A DNA stretch of 64,000 nucleotides from Adiantum capillus-veneris (Eukaryota; Streptophyta; Polypodiopsida; Polypodiales; Pteridaceae): assembly GCA_014529385.2 (NCBI GenBank), contig CM043947.1, positions 118,771,273 to 118,835,272 of the forward strand, written 5' to 3'. The notes beneath the pieces were generated by a model that ran no database searches, was not told the DNA's origin, and worked only from the letters and a program-made list of their open reading frames with translations. Both the position numbers and the translations under genes were made by a program. Below, piece after piece: positions 22,299 to 33,900 of the stretch. The number at the start of each line of letters is the position of its first letter. The stretch's first letter is position 1.

Positions 22299-23629
22299 CT
22301 AGTTCTTATATAAACATGCCTCATCTCTCAATCTAATTGCTAATGCTAAGTCCGTCACTTTGAGGGTGACTCTCTTGGCATGCACCATACAGGACACTCC
22401 GTCGTTGAAGAGCTGCACCAAAATGTCTTCCGCCGCATCCTGTAGTGCCAAGAGTGCTCTGCCTTGGAGTTGAGTGACAGAGTCACTACACTCTTCCATA
22501 ATTTCTCTAACAACACGCGAAAAAGATGCTTTTGGTATGATTGGATCAGTAGATTTTTGATACTTTCTAATTTCCCTCAAGGCCACCGTTCCTGGCTTCC
22601 ATCTTCTTTTCTTCTGTGCCACAGGTGGTGGAGGGGGAGCTGGTAGTCTGGCCCATTGAGGAGGGTCATTTCTAAACTTTTCTCTCCTCTCTGCTTGAGT
22701 TTGGTGCTCTTCAGCTGTGAGATTTTCCTTCTTTCTCTTTGGACATTTCTTAGCTCTCTGAGGTCCTTTGAGTGGCCGAGAGCTGCCAACCTGTGCCTCT
22801 TGTGTTGCTGTGGCTCTCTCTTCAACTGCTCTTCTCTCTGCTTCGGCCCGTGCTTGAAGGTTTTCCAAATGAGCTCTCTCAGCCTCGGCTCTCTCCCATT
22901 CTTCAACCTCTCGTCTTCTTGCTTCTTCCTTTTCTCTGCTCTTAGCTTCTTTGGCAGCTCTTTCTTTTTCCTGGAGTGCCTCTTCCTTTCTTTTCTTGGC
23001 AGCCCATCTATCCTTCTCTGGTGTTTTCTTTTTGCGCACTATTTGAAACGCATCTTTATTGGTGGAGTTCGCGAGGTTGCTTGAGCAACAAGTGTAGGAA
23101 CAACAAGTGGAACCTGCTCATTTTGTAGTGGCTCAGGGTTGATCTCAGAGATTGGTGGAGGATCCGACAAAGCTGTGCGGTGGGCTGGATGTGACGGTGG
23201 AAGATCCCCAAAAATTTGGCACATGGTAGTTTGATCATCTGGAATAGAAGGGTTTGGAGGTTGGATGGGCTTTGTGACTGGTTGTGGTGTTGGGTTATTG
23301 TCATGCGATTGCGTCACGGGATTCGATGTGGCAATGGTTTCCTCGTGTGAAGCAGATGGTTGGGGAGGTTGCATGTTATCTAGATGGGCTTCTGGTGTTG
23401 GATCTGAAGATGTGGGCTATGTATGCGGTGCGGGTTGGGATTGGGATGTGGTAGTGGTTTCTTCTTGTGCATGAGATGGTTGAGGAGGTTGTGTGGCATT
23501 TGGAGATGGTTGTGATGTTGGATTTGAAGCTAGGGATTGTGTATCAAGTGCCGACGCTGAATCTATTGTGTTGTGAGTGACGGTGGTGTCATCGACGTGC
23601 ATACTGATTTTCTCTTGAGTAGGTTCCAT
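22299..23629 (-). CDS. Histone H3/CENH3-like protein with a long N-terminal tail (5' part damaged)
   Basis: The last 100 residues (about 22320-22607) are a histone H3 fold: RRWKPG, TVALREIRKYQKST (identical to H3 alpha-N), a loop ending ASFSRVVREI, alpha-2 ALLALQDAAEDILVQLFND, then HAKRVTL. The W in RRWKPG, the loop and the divergent tail resemble centromeric CENH3 rather than canonical H3. The tail has none of the ARTKQTARKS pattern. Before the fold lie a P-rich hinge, basic patches and about 80 residues of E/K/R/A coiled coil. Upstream (23629-23042) is a P/T/S/Q-rich region in one frame with a single TAG near 23418; a one-base shift near 23040-23080 separates it from the intact 246-codon histone frame. 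The best ATG is at 23629, with TATA at 23722-23729. The function inside a transposon is unknown. Confidence 0.85.
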
Positions 23630-23721
23630 CGTGATCAAGATATGAGTGCATGCTCGCTTTGGCTCGAGTGGATCTTCTAGAACGTGCGAATGAGAAATGA
23701 ACTTTAAAAAGTGAGTTTTGA

Positions 23722-23729
23722 CTTAAATA
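23722..23729 (-). promoter_or_regulatory. TATA box of the H3-like gene
   Basis: TATTTAAG on the minus strand, about 95 bp upstream of the ATG at 23629, after a strongly AT-rich stretch (23740-23790). The following bases (ACTTTTTAAAGTTC) resemble those after the TATA box of the 477-aa gene, suggesting related promoters. Confidence 0.5.
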
Positions 23730-23892
23730 GGCCCAAAAATCTTTAAAAAATTAAAAACTTAAAAAATGATTAAATTTTTTTAAATAAACTCATAATTGAA
23801 AGAGAATTCACACACAGGTCAAAAACTAAGTGTCGACAATTGATTAACATCAAAATCCGAGGTTACAACAAATTTTTTTGGTGATCAAAAAT

Positions 23893-26669
23893 TTATTCAT
23901 TTTGCACCCAACGTCTGCCATCTCTTCGCCTTGTTGCCAACCATCGACGGAAGCGATCTTTTGCTATTGAAGCATGGTATGAATTTGATCGCCTAATGTT
24001 AATAACTTTTTCTATTATGCATTTCAAATTCCTTTGTACTCTTGGCTTTTTTCTCTGTCTCCCTGCCAAAACTCTGTAAAACCAATTGAACATTTCATGT
24101 AACGCATTGCTTTTTTTTTTTCCACCTCCATGACGTGTATTCTTAAAATACACCGCTTTTGCTTGATAGTGTGAGCGCTCCATTCCTTGGATACTCCAGA
24201 TGCCCAAAGAACCAAAAGTGTCGAGAAAAAATTGCACTTTGTGCAGAAAGAATATGCTGAAAAATACAAGCTTTTGTTCAATGATATTGTAACGTTGATT
24301 GTAAAGACAAAATGAAACTTACCATGTAATGTGTTATGTGTGTTTCTCCCCAAGCATCGACCATTTGCGAAGTGAATCTGTTGATCACAAACTTCAAAGT
24401 GGATATCTCATCAGAAGTCAGCTTTGCTTTTTCAAGTAGACAAAAAATATCATCGACAGATGCCACACACGAGCATGCTTAATTCCAAGAGCAGCTTCGT
24501 TCCCTTTGTATGTGGTAATGTCACACACTTTTTCCCACAATTGAAACTCAGTTTGACTTTGAGAAGTCGAATAATCTGATAGCAAATGTCGAGCTTTGCT
24601 ACCACCCATACATATTTTATTGGGTCTATCTTGTGTACTACCAGATGTCTTTTTGTCTTTGGATAGCTCAACTGCACCACCATGTAGACCAACACTTGAT
24701 AAAATAGACTCAAGTTCCTTTATACACTCTTGTCTTCTTTCTGCAGGCTCCATGTTCCAAGCATAATTGATATGTAACATTAGTAACTTGTCAAGAATTC
24801 GCAGACGAGCATGAAGGGTGCAAACATGCACATTAATCAGTGGAATTGGTAAAATAGGATCCCAATTGGGATCATCCATGTCTCGATTAGGGGGTACACT
24901 TTGATCACAACTAAGAATACCTTGGAACCATTGTTGTAGTGATTTACTTATTGTTTGTGTATTAGACACACCTTTCACAGAGTTGGCTGCAACTTTCCCA
25001 CTCTTTCCCTTACCGCTCTTTGATTTGCTGACTTTGACAACCTTGCTCTCGGTTCCCATGGACACTTTACTATGGCAGCAATAAATGCATGGAAAGAGTG
25101 TCATTGCACCATGTTTGCAACCTAACATGCACTTAAGAGTTTTCAAATCTCCTGCCAAATGCCACTCAACTTGGAACGAACCCAAGTCTGAAACCTGCAA
25201 TCTTTGTCCTTCTTATTGTTGCCGAATGATGTCAACAATTGGCGTATGATTGAAATACCACTTCAAGGACTCATGTGTTTCTTTTGGGAGATGAAAAGTA
25301 GCCAACCACCAGATATTCTTCTCTGATTGAACACCTAAACACGTGTTTCCCTTCTCATTGTCATTTAACTTAACATCGACACCTACCAAGGCCTTGCTCA
25401 TCATTGTAACTCTTACCCTTTCGAGCCGCTAACCTTTAACAATCTGACACTCATCTAGTTTCATAACAAAAATTACTTTGCCACCACACTCTTCTTGTGT
25501 CAACCCGTAAAATCTTATCATTGACTCCTGGAGTTTCAACAAGCCGACATACACATTGTTGAATTCGTTGTAGCGAAAGGATTTTCCATCTTCTAATGTC
25601 ATGACATACTTGACACATTGAAATCCACCTAACAAACTTGCAACATCATTGTTGGCGCATCGTTTGGAAATGCTAACACTGTAAGGTGTTGGTAGCAATC
25701 TGAAAAGACCTTTTGCTCTGTGTCCTATTGTTACAATTTTATACAAAGCTTCATAAGCTTTGAAACTTATTCTTGCACTGTCACACACCTCCATCATTTC
25801 CTGAGGTGACACAATACTTTTTCACTCACTGAAATATTTTTGACGCAGAATTTTGGCAATGCTAACATTGGATGATATGTTGCAATAATGTACGTCTGGT
25901 TGTATCGATATCAGAATCGATTCCCATCATTTGTCGAGCCAAAGTTCTGCATATGGAAACATAATTATAACAACCTGCAAACAAAGTGTAAAAGCAAAAG
26001 TTGGAGTTCATATCCTTACCTAGTTTGTCGTATTCATTTTTTTCGAGCTCCACCATTTGAAGATAGCGTAGACATTCCTTGTCTCTTTCGCTTACGAATG
26101 TAGTAGCCGAGGGGAATGTGTGTGAGATGATCTATTCTCCGACGCATATTACGTGTAGTGTGTTGTAGTTGAACGTAGTTATCCAATCGACGCTCTTGCT
26201 CTGTTTTCTGTTGCTGTAGCTTTTTATTAAGTTGGATTATCTCAGCGTTCAGCTGCTTCATTTTTTCATTGGCTTCTCCCCTGATTCGTTGAATGTCCAT
26301 CATGTTCTTTTCTTGCACTGTTGATGAGGCAACAAAGAGCTGCTTTCTTGCTTCTCTTTCATTGAATAAAGCAGAATGTAACCTCTAGCAGTATCCCCAC
26401 AGCCCATCTCTTCCATCTCCAATAAAACGCAAAATGTCACTGACATTGTGAAAGGGTGGTGCTGCATTGGTTATAGGATCAAACGGGTAAATGTGACCAT
26501 CAACCCATAAGTTGATTGCTTTGCATCCACTACTTTGTAGCTGATCTGCAACATTGGGGTTAGAAGTTCCAAGGCGTACAGTAGCATATTCCTGCTCTAA
26601 ATCGGCGTTTAAGCGATATCGTTTTGGCTTATTGGTAATATCTTGCAGTGGAGGGAGATTACTTGCCAT
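23893..26669 (-). pseudogene. DDE-like transposase of the TIR transposon, decayed
   Basis: The ATG at 26669 opens a long gene whose pieces follow in order. They are an N-terminal domain with a coiled coil (26318-26034), broken by TAG near 26386; a small intron with GTAAGG...TTTGCAG (about 26022-25977); a segment with KLDECQIVKG (25429-25812); AGDLKTLKCMLG followed by CIYC (about 25060-25150); and finally QGMERSHYQAKAVYF with NTRHGGG (about 24100-24190). I read these as first D, second D plus C-x2-C, and E of a DDE enzyme, by likeness to a family of uncharacterised eukaryotic transposase-like proteins with a G-G/A-D-L-K...C-x2-C signature. Another probable intron (GTAAGT near 24326) precedes the last exon. 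There are several stops and shifts, so it is not active as written. Confidence 0.65.
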
Positions 26670-26943
26670 TGGTGCTAAATAAACAAGTAAGCAAGAGGGA
26701 TAATGTGTAATGGTGAAGGTTACAAGCAGTACAAGCACAGAGAGCTGGCTATGGAGGGATAAGAGATAGGAAAAAGCTCTCAGAGTTGATATAAAGGGAT
26801 TTTGTTTTGGAGGGAAGAGAGAGGGGGAGTACAACTGAATATTTTTCAAATTCAAATAGTTGAAGAATAAAATGCAGCTGCACACAAAGGTAATGGAGTT
26901 CTCCATTTCTCTCACAGAGAGTAGGAGGGAGAAAAGCATGAGG

Positions 26944-26947
<4 letters not shown>

Positions 26948-27003
<56 letters not shown>

Positions 27004-27171
27004 AGGTAGAGAAAGAGAAAGAAAGTGAGAGGAAGTGGGAGAGAGGGAAAGCAATAAATGAAGAGAGTGTGGAAGAGAGAGAAAATTTGCAGCTTTGGAG
27101 AATCTGCACTTTTTGTCAGATGTACAGTATAGAATGTTCTTTCATTGATTTGAAGAAGGAAGAGAGAAAGG

Positions 27172-27228
<57 letters not shown>
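26948..27228. repeat. (GA)n microsatellites in right leader
   Basis: (AG)25 at 26948-26998 and another (AG)26 at 27176-27228, with a shorter tract at 27331-27350. Read in the transposase direction these are CT tracts, mirroring the left end of the transposon. Reading frames through them give only Ser-Leu repeats and are not genes. Confidence 0.95.
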
Positions 27229-27230
<2 letters not shown>

Positions 27231-27523
27231 CTGCACATTTTAGAGAGAGAATGTAGTGAGAGAATGTGTAAAATCTCTTTTTCTAACTATGAAAAGGTTG
27301 AAAAGTACTTCTCTTTATGATATCTAAGTGAGAGAGAGAGAGAGAGAGAGTGATTTATATGCTAGAGAGAGAGAGAAGTGTGGGAAAAGACATTTTAAAA
27401 TTCAGTTACCCACCTCTTTTTTTAGTGAAAATATATAGAAATGTCATTTTTTAAAATCTCAGCACCCTTTATTTTAAGCTTGGTCAAACTTGGTTTAAGC
27501 TTTAAGCATTTTCTTAAACTGCC

Positions 27524-27563
27524 AAATAAAGACGCCCTCCTATACCCCATTCACTTCCTAATG
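27524..27563 (-). repeat. Right terminal inverted repeat
   Basis: Reverse complement of the left end: CATTAGGAAGTGAATGGGGT, then TAGGAGGG and TCTTTATTT. The element ends ...CCTAATG at 27563, directly beside the half primer site of element 2. Confidence 0.9.
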
Positions 27564-27571
27564 TGATACCA
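27564..27571 (-). other. Half primer-binding site of element 2
   Basis: TGATACCA, one base before the LTR; on the minus strand TGGTATCA. The missing continuation GAGC is found on the far side of the transposon at 17778-17781, completing the initiator-Met complement. Confidence 0.85.
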
Positions 27572-27572
27572 A

Positions 27573-29041
27573 TGTAATGGAATTGGCCTATTAGCTTGAG
27601 AGTAGCGGAATTAAAGGGAGTACTTTTGAGAAATTACTTTGTGAGCATAGCAGGTGAACATAATTGAAAGTAGCAACATAAACATTGCATTTAGTTAACT
27701 TGGCATGAACAATACTTTTTCAAGAGAGGTTTTAGAGAACATGTCAACAATTGAGACCAGATTTATGTGGAGCCGGTCTCCCCTCCAATAGGCATTTGTA
27801 TTATGATTTCTCCAATCAAGAGAGACTTGTTATAATACAATCTTTGTGTTCCTTGTCATGTAGGTGATGCAATGAAGATGGAAAGATTCATGCATCACAA
27901 GCATAACATAAACCTTGACGAAAGCATTAACTATACCAAGCCTCAATCCCAAGACCTCAAACACCTTCGAAGGTGGATAAAGTTAGTAGGGAATGAGGGT
28001 AGGGAAGAGGAAGAAGAAACATTTCGTAGGAGAAAGAATTAGTTCCTCACTTATCATGACTCTTCTTGCTAGCATACATAAAAGCATATTGATGAAGATG
28101 GAGAAGATGGCAAGCTTAATAATTGAATCATGGCTCTTGGTTGGATTTGCATTCCATATCCAAGACTGTTGGTGTAGGCTCTCAACCTCTCTACTTGCTT
28201 GGAGAAGGAGAGGGAGATCTTGCACTTTGCACTTCACACAATGAGGGTGTGTGTGTGTGTGTGTTGGGGGGGGGGGGGGGAGAAGAATATACCCCCTAAG
28301 TAGCCCCCCTACTTGCTTTGGTCGACCCCCCCTTGTAGCTCATGCTTGAAGCTCATTGGACCCCTCCAGGCCTAGCCAATCATAAGCAGGAGTCATACCT
28401 AGCAACAAGGGTAGCCTTGGGACAAGTGTCCCCCTTTCCCTTTGAGAGAGAAGACTTGATAATTGCAAAATCAATTAATTAAATCTCCTAACTTATCATT
28501 GGACCCCTTGGGTGGCCAACCAATAGGCTTTAGGCACACCATGAGGGAAGAACTTGACAAGTGTCCCTTTTTCTTTCTTTGTACCAATCATGCCTTGTGT
28601 GAGTATGTCATGCGTTCTCTCTCATCCCCCCTCTTGTAGGGCTCGCCCCCTCCTTGTAGAGATTGAATCTTGACTTTTTGTGACACTTCATCTCAAGCAC
28701 CTTAGTCAGCAAGCATGACAAATCACCTCAAGCACCTTAAGATTGGGCCAGGTTCCCACCTCAAGCTCAACCCTAGCTTACCTAAGGTCAAAGGACTTTT
28801 ACACTAACTATTGGAGGTCTACAATGAAGCTAACCCTAAGGTATTTATGCTCCATTGGTTAGCCTTTCTCTTTGATATACTATCTCTCATTTGAGCTCCT
28901 CTACCATTGGCCCCGTGTTGAGATATATCTATAAGCACATGTCTATATCTTCACCCTTGGTCCCGTTTATTCTCCCGCATTAAATGATTAGTTTAATATG
29001 AGAAAATCATTTGGGTTTGTTAGATATTAGATTTTATGACA
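27573..29041 (-). repeat. 5' LTR of element 2
   Basis: 1469 bp from TGTAATGG to TTTTATGACA. It shares with the element 1 LTR the blocks GAGCCGGTCTCCCCTCCAA, ACAATCTTTGTGTTCC and the end TATGAGAAAATCATTT, so it is the same family but clearly diverged. The base after its end is 29042; no matching second LTR is present in the window. It contains a TG microsatellite followed by a 15-base G run (28266-28280). Confidence 0.88.
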
Positions 29042-29365
29042 TTTCAATTCTAAAAGATGATACATTTCTTGAAGACCATGCTGACTTGAATGTCACTTTA
29101 CATGCAGAGGTAACTTTTGGGGATGATATGCACTCTTTGTTTGCCTTGGAAATTGATGTTGTTGACCATGAATTATCTAGCAGACTAGGGGGTTGGTAAG
29201 TTATGACAAGTTTTTTATGCGACTAAGAAAAGGCCTAAAAATTTTATGAATGCTTGCCAACTTGTTGAAAGAAGTTGCATATGTATATGCCATGTATATA
29301 CTCAAGCATCCTCGTTCAAGGTCACCGTTATGTACATATCACCTGGAGGGATTGGGTGGACCCAT
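29042..29365. other. Flanking DNA, no gene established
   Basis: About 320 bp between the LTR of element 2 and element 4. A frame is open from the LTR to 29199 (about 50 codons with an acidic composition) and is followed by GGTAAG, so it could be a relic exon, but I recognise nothing. This piece was continuous with 42787-43421 and 54556 onward before elements 4 and 3 inserted. Confidence 0.4.
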
Positions 29366-29664
29366 TGTTAACCCTCGTGGCTCACGGACACCCTATCGCC
29401 TACGACGGACACCGTAACCGTATTATTTATTTAAGTAGAGTCAAGCACCGGGCTTGTCGGTCCAATAGGAAAAGGTAGAGTGATCGCCGATGAGAGGCGC
29501 ACTCTAACACGAACATGCTAGGGTTAGTTGGCTAAGCATGGGCGCCCAAGTGTGAATAGGGTGAGCTCACATAAAAGCCAATTAAACCTAAAATTGAGTC
29601 ATTCTCTCATTGTGCAATAGAAGCTGCTCTTGCTCCATCTCCACCTTCTCCTTCACCATCTCCT

Positions 29665-29699
<35 letters not shown>

Positions 29700-29931
29700 G
29701 TGTGAGAGTGTGTGTGCGATCGAGCGTTGCGGCGGCACGACGGCGGCGAGGCGGTTGAGCGCGGCGTAGCGGCGTCTCCCTCTTCTTCGCGGCGCGGGAA
29801 TCCTTCATTCGCAGCTACGCAGGAAGGTGAGTGACAAACCGTTCTTTCTTGTGAGCTTGTCTGTTGTATGACTGTGTGCTAGGAGCCTTTGTGGCTCGCA
29901 CACGGCGCGTAGCAAGTCCCTAGCCTTGACA
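29366..29931 (+). repeat. 5' LTR of element 4
   Basis: 566 bp, TGTTAACCCTCG...CTAGCCTTGACA. It holds an AT-rich TATA-like stretch (ATTATTTATTTAAG, about 29424), a GT/GA microsatellite (29660-29715) and a very GC-rich (GGCGGC) downstream part. Confidence 0.95.
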
Positions 29932-29935
29932 TTTT

Positions 29936-29953
29936 TGGGGCCGCTGCCGGGGA
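29936..29953 (+). other. Primer-binding site of element 4 (tRNA-Asp-like)
   Basis: TGGGGCCGCTGCCGGGGA, four bases after the LTR. It resembles the TGGCGCCGTTGCCGGGGA site common in plant Ty3 elements primed by tRNA-Asp, with two differences. Confidence 0.7.
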
Positions 29954-30935
29954 GCTGCTGCGCGTGAAGCTCCAATGGCGACCTGTAAATTGTATTGAAG
30001 TTATTTTTTATGCAGGAAAGGCTCGGCTTAAGTTTGATTATTGTTGTCTGCATTCAAGTTTTCTGTGTTCTGTTAAGGTCTGTTTTGCTAGTTCTATTAA
30101 GTTCAAATTTCAGCTTACACAGTTAGCATTTCTTGCGTTTTTGCATTTTCTGTGTTTTCACTGCACAGTTCTGTGAAGTTTCAATTTTTGCATTTTCTGT
30201 GTTTTCTGGTTTGTGCACAGTTAGGCGCACAGTTAGTTAATTAAGCAGGTTAGTAATTAGGTGAACCACTGATTAGCAGGTCAGTAGGTAGGTGGGACAG
30301 TAAATAGTTAGGTGAGGTCAACGCGCACCAAATAATATCTCAAAAAAAATTTTAAAAAAATTAAATTTTTGAAAAAAATAATAAAAAATAAAAAATATTT
30401 GTTTCCGAAAAAAAAAATCGAAAAATAAAAACGTGAGCGAGGGGAAGGTTAGATTTTCGAAAATAAAAAACGTGAGTTATAAAAACGGACGGATTGGTTT
30501 GTATAAAAGTTAGATCGGGATCGGGATCATTTCCCCAAGCCCAAGCCCAAGCCCAGGCCTCAGTCCTATGATATATACTAGACTCACTCTTATATATATA
30601 CCCTACCTCCTCAAGAGGGAATGAGAGCATGTGGGACAAGTCCTCCACTCTCCTCCCTTCTCTTCCCACTTGCACCCTTAGACTTGCTATTTGGAGCCTA
30701 GTTCCCCAGCTAGGAAAAGACTGTTTCGGGCTTTTCTAGAGCAAAATAGAACCAAACGGTGGGTTGTAAAGCACAGCGTGTCCCTCTTAGCGATACGCTC
30801 GTTTCGAGCTATCACACGACCCATTCCACGACACGCTCTAAAAAATCTAGCAAAAAAACAAACAAAAAACACGCTAAAAACTAGTCACAAGGCCTCCTAG
30901 AGCAGCTTTTTGACACCTTAGGGTATCAAAAGCAC
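29954..30935 (+). other. 5' leader of element 4, no gene
   Basis: Untranslated leader between the primer site and gag. It contains repeated GTTTTCTGTGCACAGTTAG-like phrases, an A/T-rich purine patch (30340-30480) and a short tandem AAGCCC array (30536-30555). No coding region is supported. Confidence 0.6.
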
Positions 30936-33900
30936 ATGCACTTACACTCTGGGCGGGTGCTAGAACACGAGCATATTGAGGGTGCCTCTGTTCATACGGA
31001 CACCCATTACCCATCCACGATAGGCACTAGACCCTCAGCGGGGACACAAGGTAGCACCACCCAAGACCCTAAAATAGCCGCTAGTGATTCCTCCTCCGAC
31101 TCAGAAATCATGGAAGCATACCCTACCCAAAACACTGAGAGAGAAGGCCATGCACCTCTCGAAGATCCACAGCCTAGTACTAGTATGTTTAGCCGTTTCA
31201 TGGAAACATTAGGTAGAGCTACTCGCTCGGAACCTGATGCAAATGAAGCACACGAAAGGGGTGGGGAAGTGGACTCTCCTATCACATCGCACGTGGACCC
31301 CACACCCCCAAAGAGTGTCCATGTGGATATCCTGCCAACTTCTTTCCAAGAAGGCCCTGTTGAGCTGCCTCCTTCAGAAGTTCCCTCTAGAGTACCGTTG
31401 GTGACAAGTAAAACCACGGGGAGCAACATTGCTTCTACCTCACAAGAAACCATTAACACGTCGACTCTAGAAGGATTGTTCATTAATAATCATTGGAAAT
31501 ACGACCTCCACACTGAGGTGTTGACGGATCTACACTCTGGCCACGCCTACCATGTAGGATGGATAGAGATTGTACAATCCACTTCTAGTGCCACGAGCAT
31601 CGAAGATCAACAGAAAATGATCTGTAATGTTATCCATGGCATTATTCAATCAGAAAGGCAAAACCGAGGGGTAAATATACTCTCAACTGGCCCCATGAAA
31701 TTTCTGGATACGAGCAAGGCTCAACAGCCTACTCTATCACAAATGGAGACTCCTCTAATGAGCCCCATGGACCCATCTTACGTCATTTCACCTGGGGTCT
31801 CTATGCAATCTGAGCCTTCGAGCGACAAATTTAGCTTCCCTAACTTGGCTCAACCCTCTATTAAGGAAAACACAGTGCTCACTCCAGGGATAAGCCTGAC
31901 AGAGAATGTACCGATGACATCTACGGTTAGCGCAGTGCCACTACCTAGTGTCGTAGTACCTAATATGGGGCCTCGACCGTATGTGCCTCTAGCCCCTTAT
32001 GCACACATGGCCCCCACACCTCCAATTGTACCACTTGTTTATGCTCCTCGAGTGCCGCTCCCTAGCCCTTATCCGAGTGGACCTATGCCCGATTATGTTC
32101 CATATCCTGCATCATCCACACATATGCCAAGACCGGTACCCGTCCCTCTCCCACATATGATTCCAAGAGTACCTCCACCGGCCCTGCCTCCTCACATAGG
32201 TGACTTGGCAGCGTTTGCTCAAACCATAGGTCGATCTATCGCGGAAAATATGCGTCATGCATCTGATAGAGAGCCTAGAAGTAAGGCAGTACAAATTGCC
32301 AAACTCATGCAAAAATTCAATGGGGACGAAGATGCTAGAAAACACATTGAATTGTTTGAACAAGTATGTGATTCCTTAGGGGAACGCAACGAACTACATA
32401 AGTGCAATGGCTTAAGCTTGACATTAAGTGGGAAGGATGGAGATTGGTATAGAACCCTAAGGGTGGACGAGAAAACAATCTACCCTACCCTTCGAAGGTT
32501 GTTTCTAAAGGAGTACATACGAGAAGGTGTGCTTTGGGGTGTAGCATCTCAGCTACAGAAGGCCGAACGTAAGGAAGGAGAGTCACTAAGGGACTTCATT
32601 AGTCGTCTAAAGCACTTAAACTCTCGCTGCCCTGTAAATGAGCGCTTCAACAATAACCAACTGCTTGATCGATTCATTCGAGGGTTGAGGAATGAAGGAA
32701 TCTATAATGGACTAGTGATTAGAGGTATCACAACCTGGGAAGATGTCACTGCCAATGCAATCCAATTAGAGGACAACTTGATGATAGCAGGCATGAGGGT
32801 GTCTACTGACACGAGATCCACTAGCTCACATGCCATTGAGTATGAACCCATGACTGCAAAGCCCATTGCCAATGAGCCAAAGGTATTTGAGACATTCTTG
32901 ACAGAACTCACCAAGGCAATCCAAGAGTCTCTTCAGGATAATCGACCCCCTCAAAATAGTCATATGTATCCAAGAAGGGAGCAACAATGGTGTTCCATTT
33001 GCTTAGGTCCACATAGCACTAGTGAGCGCCCTACGTTTAGAGTAAAATTTAATGGAACTTGCAACGCATGTGGTAGGTATGGTCACCAAGCTAAGGATTG
33101 TTTAATGATCAAACGTATGATGGCAAATAGACCACCTGTAGCCTGGACGGATGCACCTCGAGCTCCTGTATTGATGCCTGCTCCACTTGTTGAGCAACTA
33201 CCGCAACACATGGTCCCTAGATCTCAAAATGTTGTACAAGCTACACCGCTACCACCTCCTGTGCTAGGACCGCAGCCCCCGCATCCAAGAGTCGCCCCTA
33301 TGAACCAAGTGGGTTGCGAGCCATCTAATGCTTATGCAGATGGCTGTGAGGAGGAAATAGACACTAGTATTGCCGATACATTGGAAGAGTGTTCTATATA
33401 CTACATGGAAGATTGTTGGGGGCAAGTCAAGCCGGTTTATCAAGCTGCTGCTCTCGCATCCAGAGGTCAAAATATCAACACCCAGGCTAGGAGGCCACCT
33501 CTTCAATGCTACGAGTGTGGTGGACCACATCGGGCAGCGGAGTGCCCTATTAGGCTGCAAAAGAATGCTGCACAGATGCAAATGAATCAAGGGAGCACGT
33601 CTGCAATGCCAATACTCACATGTAATCGTTGTGGCATAGATCACTTGATTGCCCAATGCCCCTATAACCCAAATGCGCCTAAAATCACACCCCTAAATTT
33701 GGTCAAAATTGCTAGTGTGACATCACCAATACCACCCGTCGCACCCGCTTATGCGATTACACGGTCCATGCTTCAAGGGCCAGGCCATATCCTCGAAGAG
33801 AGAGATACCGCGTCAGTTATCCAAGCAAAGAAAAAGAAGACACGAAGGAAGAGGTCGCAGAATACGAGAAATTCAAAGCCAAGTTTCAAAACAAACATAG

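Larger units (their letters stand above)
17782..27563. mobile_element. 9.8-kb TIR DNA transposon carrying an H3-like histone gene
   Basis: Both ends carry a 40-bp inverted repeat with four mismatches, starting CATTAGGAAG. Inside are two plus-strand genes (left) and two minus-strand genes (right) that converge on a large palindrome at 21911-22042. Each end has a CT-rich (outside-to-inside) microsatellite leader. One minus-strand gene encodes a decayed DDE-like transposase. The element splits the primer site of element 2, giving a well-defined empty site (TGGTATCA|GAGC), and no target duplication is visible. The TIR does not look like CACTA, hAT, Mutator or Harbinger ends. I infer a poorly described superfamily. 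Confidence 0.85.
16292..29041 (-). mobile_element. Split Ty3/gypsy chromovirus remnant (element 2)
   Basis: Two pieces of one minus-strand element related to element 1: gag-protease at 16292-17781 and the 5' LTR at 27573-29041, separated by the inserted TIR transposon. The 3' part (RT to 3' LTR) is missing, replaced by the CACTA piece. The half primer sites on both sides of the transposon (17778-17781 and 27564-27571) add up to a perfect initiator-Met complement, which supports the two pieces having been continuous. Confidence 0.8.

Noticed and set aside
22299-23039. Ordinary canonical histone H3 gene
   Set aside because: The N-terminal ARTKQTARKS tail is absent, loop and alpha-3 residues diverge, and the tail is several times longer than in H3; a CENH3-like variant fits better.
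17782-27563. Assignment to Harbinger, hAT or Mutator from the terminal sequence
   Set aside because: TTA/TAA at the two ends is inverted rather than directly repeated, no 8- or 9-bp duplication is present, and the transposase motifs do not match.
29046-29199. Host gene exon between two retroelements
   Set aside because: A single short open stretch followed by GGTAAG; there is no second exon in the rejoined flanks (42787-43421, 54556 onward), so not enough support.
31007-31483. Antisense ORF within gag of element 4 (158 aa)
   Set aside because: A shadow of the gag frame with no start context or family likeness.
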